A stretch of DNA of 7,115 nucleotides from Chitinophaga pinensis (GTDB taxonomy: Bacteria > Bacteroidota > Bacteroidia > SXHM01), in assembly GCA_945889235.1 (NCBI GenBank), contig CAMDBK010000160.1, positions 1 through 7,115 on the forward strand. Direction: 5' to 3'. The first letter of the stretch is position 1. Every line of letters begins with the position of its first letter. Below, piece after piece: positions 5,772-7,115 of the stretch. The notes under the pieces were generated by a model, which was not told where the DNA came from, ran no database searches, and saw only the letters and a list, made by a program, of their open reading frames with translations. A program made the position numbers and the translations under genes.

Positions 5772-6515
5772 TTAATTTGATGTAATTTTTTCTTCCAGTA
5801 AAATAGCTTTCGGAAAAAGTATGTTGTTCTCCAGATGAATGTGACGATGCAAATCTTCTCTGAATTCTGCCAAACTGTTGTACAATAATTTGTAGCTGTT
5901 ACAAGCCCATTCAGGAAGAGCAAATGAATTACTGATAAGATAGATTTCTTCAATCAATGCGCCTGCAAGCTCATGCTCTTTTTCCATTACTGCAATTGGA
6001 TTTTTTATTGTTCGGAAGTGCGTAGTTTCAATTTCAGCTTTATGCTCGGATACTGATTTTAGTCTTTTTACATAAGGAAAAAGCACTAATTCTTCTTTAT
6101 GCAAATGTGGCATAAGTTCACTTACAACTTCTGAAAATAGTTCTTTTATTTTTACTAATTCAGGAGCATGCGCACCATGTACACGCGCTACCTTCTCTGC
6201 CAATTCAGTAATAACCGGAATATTTTGCTTGACATAGGTGTGGTGAATATTTTGAATATAGTCACACAAAAAATCAATCTCCCAATTATCGGGATTTATT
6301 TCAGGAAAAGGATTGTTGCGGCTCATCAGGTCAATTAACTCTTCCTGAATACTGTCAATATTTATATTTTTTTCCTCACATGCTTTTTCCAATGTTTTCT
6401 TACCGCCACAGCAAAAGTCAATTCCGTTGCGTTTTAAAATTTTTGCAGCACGAATATCTTCGCGCACTATTTCACCTATGGTTTGGTGACTGAGATTGGT
6501 TTCTATAACTGACAT
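5772..6515 (-). CDS. ric: Iron-sulfur cluster repair di-iron protein (RIC; YtfE/ScdA family)
   Basis: Cytoplasmic di-iron protein that helps restore Fe-S clusters damaged by nitric oxide or peroxide, as established for YtfE and ScdA. At 247 residues it has both family parts. The N-terminal ScdA_N/DUF542 domain (about 6-62) carries GIDFCCGGKKTLEKAC with Cys35-Cys36. The hemerythrin-like four-helix bundle (about 80-240) has likely iron ligands, by eye alignment to YtfE: His92, His113, His137 and Glu141 (PHLHKEELVLFP), His181 (EHELAG), and His225 and Glu229 (HIHLENNILFP). The ATG at 6513-6515 gives the standard N-terminus. Upstream lie a possible -7 box and a TGAT-N4-ATCA dyad, suggesting control by a CRP/FNR-type regulator. 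It appears to lead a unit with three envelope protein genes, the first only 24 bp downstream. Confidence 0.96.
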   Translation of the reverse strand: MSVIETNLSHQTIGEIVREDIRAAKILKRNGIDFCCGGKKTLEKACEEKNINIDSIQEELIDLMSRNNPFPEINPDNWEIDFLCDYIQNIHHTYVKQNIPVITELAEKVARVHGAHAPELVKIKELFSEVVSELMPHLHKEELVLFPYVKRLKSVSEHKAEIETTHFRTIKNPIAVMEKEHELAGALIEEIYLISNSFALPEWACNSYKLLYNSLAEFREDLHRHIHLENNILFPKAILLEEKITSN

Positions 6516-6530
6516 GTCTTGAATTTTTGG

Positions 6531-6538
6531 TAAAAGTA
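6531..6538 (-). promoter_or_regulatory. Possible -7 box for the RIC gene
   Basis: Read on the minus strand the sequence is TACTTTTA, matching the Bacteroidota -7 consensus TAnnTTTG except for the last base. It is 15 bp upstream of the RIC ATG. No convincing -33 element was seen, as might be expected of an activator-dependent promoter. The evidence is weak. Confidence 0.3.
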
Positions 6539-6559
6539 GACATGCAGGTCTTTTATTAA

Positions 6560-6575
6560 ACTGATTTTAGTCAGT
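6560..6575. promoter_or_regulatory. Dyad ACTGA-N6-TCAGT upstream of the RIC gene
   Basis: Five-base arms (6560-6564 and 6571-6575) are separated by TTTTAG. On the minus strand TTTAATAAAA follows, so it may be a weak terminator for the thiamine-diphosphate enzyme gene rather than a protein-binding site. The two readings cannot be separated from sequence alone. Confidence 0.35.
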
Positions 6576-6583
6576 CGGAAAAG

Positions 6584-6595
6584 TGATAAAAATCA
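6584..6595. promoter_or_regulatory. CRP/FNR-family-like operator TGAT-N4-ATCA upstream of the RIC gene
   Basis: Perfect half-sites TGAT (6584-6587) and ATCA (6592-6595) are separated by AAAA. This is the core of the TTGAT-N4-ATCAA box of FNR/DNR-type regulators, although the outer T/A pair is not conserved (G on the left, T on the right). Its centre is about 74 bp upstream of the RIC ATG and about 55 bp upstream of the centre of the possible -7 box, within the range where such proteins activate from upstream. RIC-type genes elsewhere respond to NO or oxygen regulators, which makes the site plausible. Confidence 0.45.
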
Positions 6596-6602
6596 TTTAT
6601 TG

Positions 6603-7115
6603 CTAAACAGAAATTGATCCTTTCCTGAAATCAGTTTTGCCAAGGATTGCATTAATCAGAAATGGTTTCCCAAGTTTGTTGGCTTCGCGTGCTTTGGCAA
6701 CAGCATCAGGCAATTGAGAAAGTTCAGTAATTTTTATTCCGTCACCACCATAGCCTTTTGCAACTTCATGATAATCTGTAAAAGCTAAATCTGTAGCCAC
6801 ACTGTCACCAAGAAAATCAACCTGATCGCGTGCAATTTGTGCCCAGCTTGCATCATTTCCAACGATTGCAATCACCGGAATTTTATGACGGGCAAAGGTG
6901 TCAAACTCAGCTAATGTGTATGCTGATGAACCATCACCATAAATAATCCAGACTTCTTCGTCAGGTCTGCAAAGTTTTGCTCCTGTGGCAAAACCCCCGC
7001 CAACACCCAGCGTTCCAAAAACTCCGGGATCAAGCCATGAGAGAGGCGAACGCGCATGAAGTATATAAGAGCACGTAGCAACAAAATCACCGCCATCAGC
7101 AACCAGTACTGTTTT
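6603..7115 (-). CDS. Thiamine-diphosphate enzyme, ILVBL/HACL2-like (acetolactate synthase superfamily), C-terminal part
   Basis: C-terminal 170 residues of a ThDP-dependent enzyme, open to the window edge; full-length relatives have about 550-630 residues. The ThDP/Mg binding motif is complete: GDG (in VWIIYGDGSSAY) followed after 24 residues by Asn in IVGNDASW. The stretch VADGGDFVATCSYIL, then SPLSWLDPGVFGTLGVGGGF, then EFDTFARHKIPVIAIVGND closely resembles, from memory, human ILVBL (2-hydroxyacyl-CoA lyase 2) rather than true IlvB. A role in cleaving 2-hydroxyacyl-CoA or a related 2-keto substrate is therefore more likely than branched-chain amino acid synthesis, but the reaction is inferred. 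The segment reads without interruption; a GTG at 6873-6875 is internal, not a start. The stop at 6603 is followed by an 87-bp gap containing the RIC control region. Confidence 0.88.
   Translation of the reverse strand, partial: KTVLVADGGDFVATCSYILHARSPLSWLDPGVFGTLGVGGGFATGAKLCRPDEEVWIIYGDGSSAYTLAEFDTFARHKIPVIAIVGNDASWAQIARDQVDFLGDSVATDLAFTDYHEVAKGYGGDGIKITELSQLPDAVAKAREANKLGKPFLINAILGKTDFRKGSISV

Noticed and set aside
5744..5953. 69-residue minus-strand ORF overlapping the end of the RIC gene
   Set aside because: It is an alternative frame of the RIC coding sequence with no signal of its own.
6603..6875. Separate 90-residue gene starting at GTG
   Set aside because: The same frame continues upstream without a stop through the GDG motif to the window edge, so it is the tail of the ThDP enzyme.
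6911..7102. 63-residue minus-strand ORF
   Set aside because: It is an out-of-frame shadow of the ThDP enzyme.

Overview
The window most likely comes from a member of the Bacteroidota. The genome is AT-leaning, Shine-Dalgarno sequences are weak or absent, and there are hints of the TAnnTTTG -7 element typical of that phylum. The protein types also fit: a Cys-rich small envelope protein, a short Ig-like lipoprotein, and an outer-membrane barrel with CxxCxC at its mature N-terminus. The genus cannot be named. Every convincing gene is on the minus strand, so transcription runs from high to low coordinates.

Layout in transcription order. (1) 7115-6603: C-terminal 170 residues of a thiamine-diphosphate enzyme of the ILVBL/HACL2-like branch of the acetolactate synthase superfamily, cut by the window edge. 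(2) 6602-6516: intergenic region with a TGAT-N4-ATCA dyad resembling a CRP/FNR-family site, a second dyad and a possible -7 box. (3) 6515-3970: a probable four-gene unit. It contains a RIC/YtfE/ScdA di-iron protein, a 123-residue Cys-rich membrane-anchored protein with a TTG start, a 304-residue putative outer-membrane barrel and a His-rich lipoprotein. It ends at a strong intrinsic terminator (3918-3951), with a weaker hairpin inside the unit at 5345-5359. (4) 3875-1767: full-length paaZ, the bifunctional ring-opening enzyme of aerobic phenylacetyl-CoA degradation. (5) 1761-1193: a compact REP/RAYT-type element, a single Y1 HUH transposase gene framed by two nested pairs of palindromes. (6) 1174-1: a sodium:solute symporter, cut by the window edge.

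The RAYT element sits exactly between the paaZ stop and the symporter start. Removing it would leave only 23 bp between those genes, which suggests it entered a former paaZ-symporter operon. The RIC group could be a nitrosative, oxidative or metal-stress unit: a cytoplasmic Fe-S repair protein together with three exported proteins rich in Cys or His, possibly under an FNR-like regulator. That functional link is inferred from gene order and motifs only.

No tRNA, rRNA, CRISPR array, riboswitch or prophage signal was seen. No intergenic stretch exceeds about 100 bp apart from the flanks of the RAYT gene, which are described.
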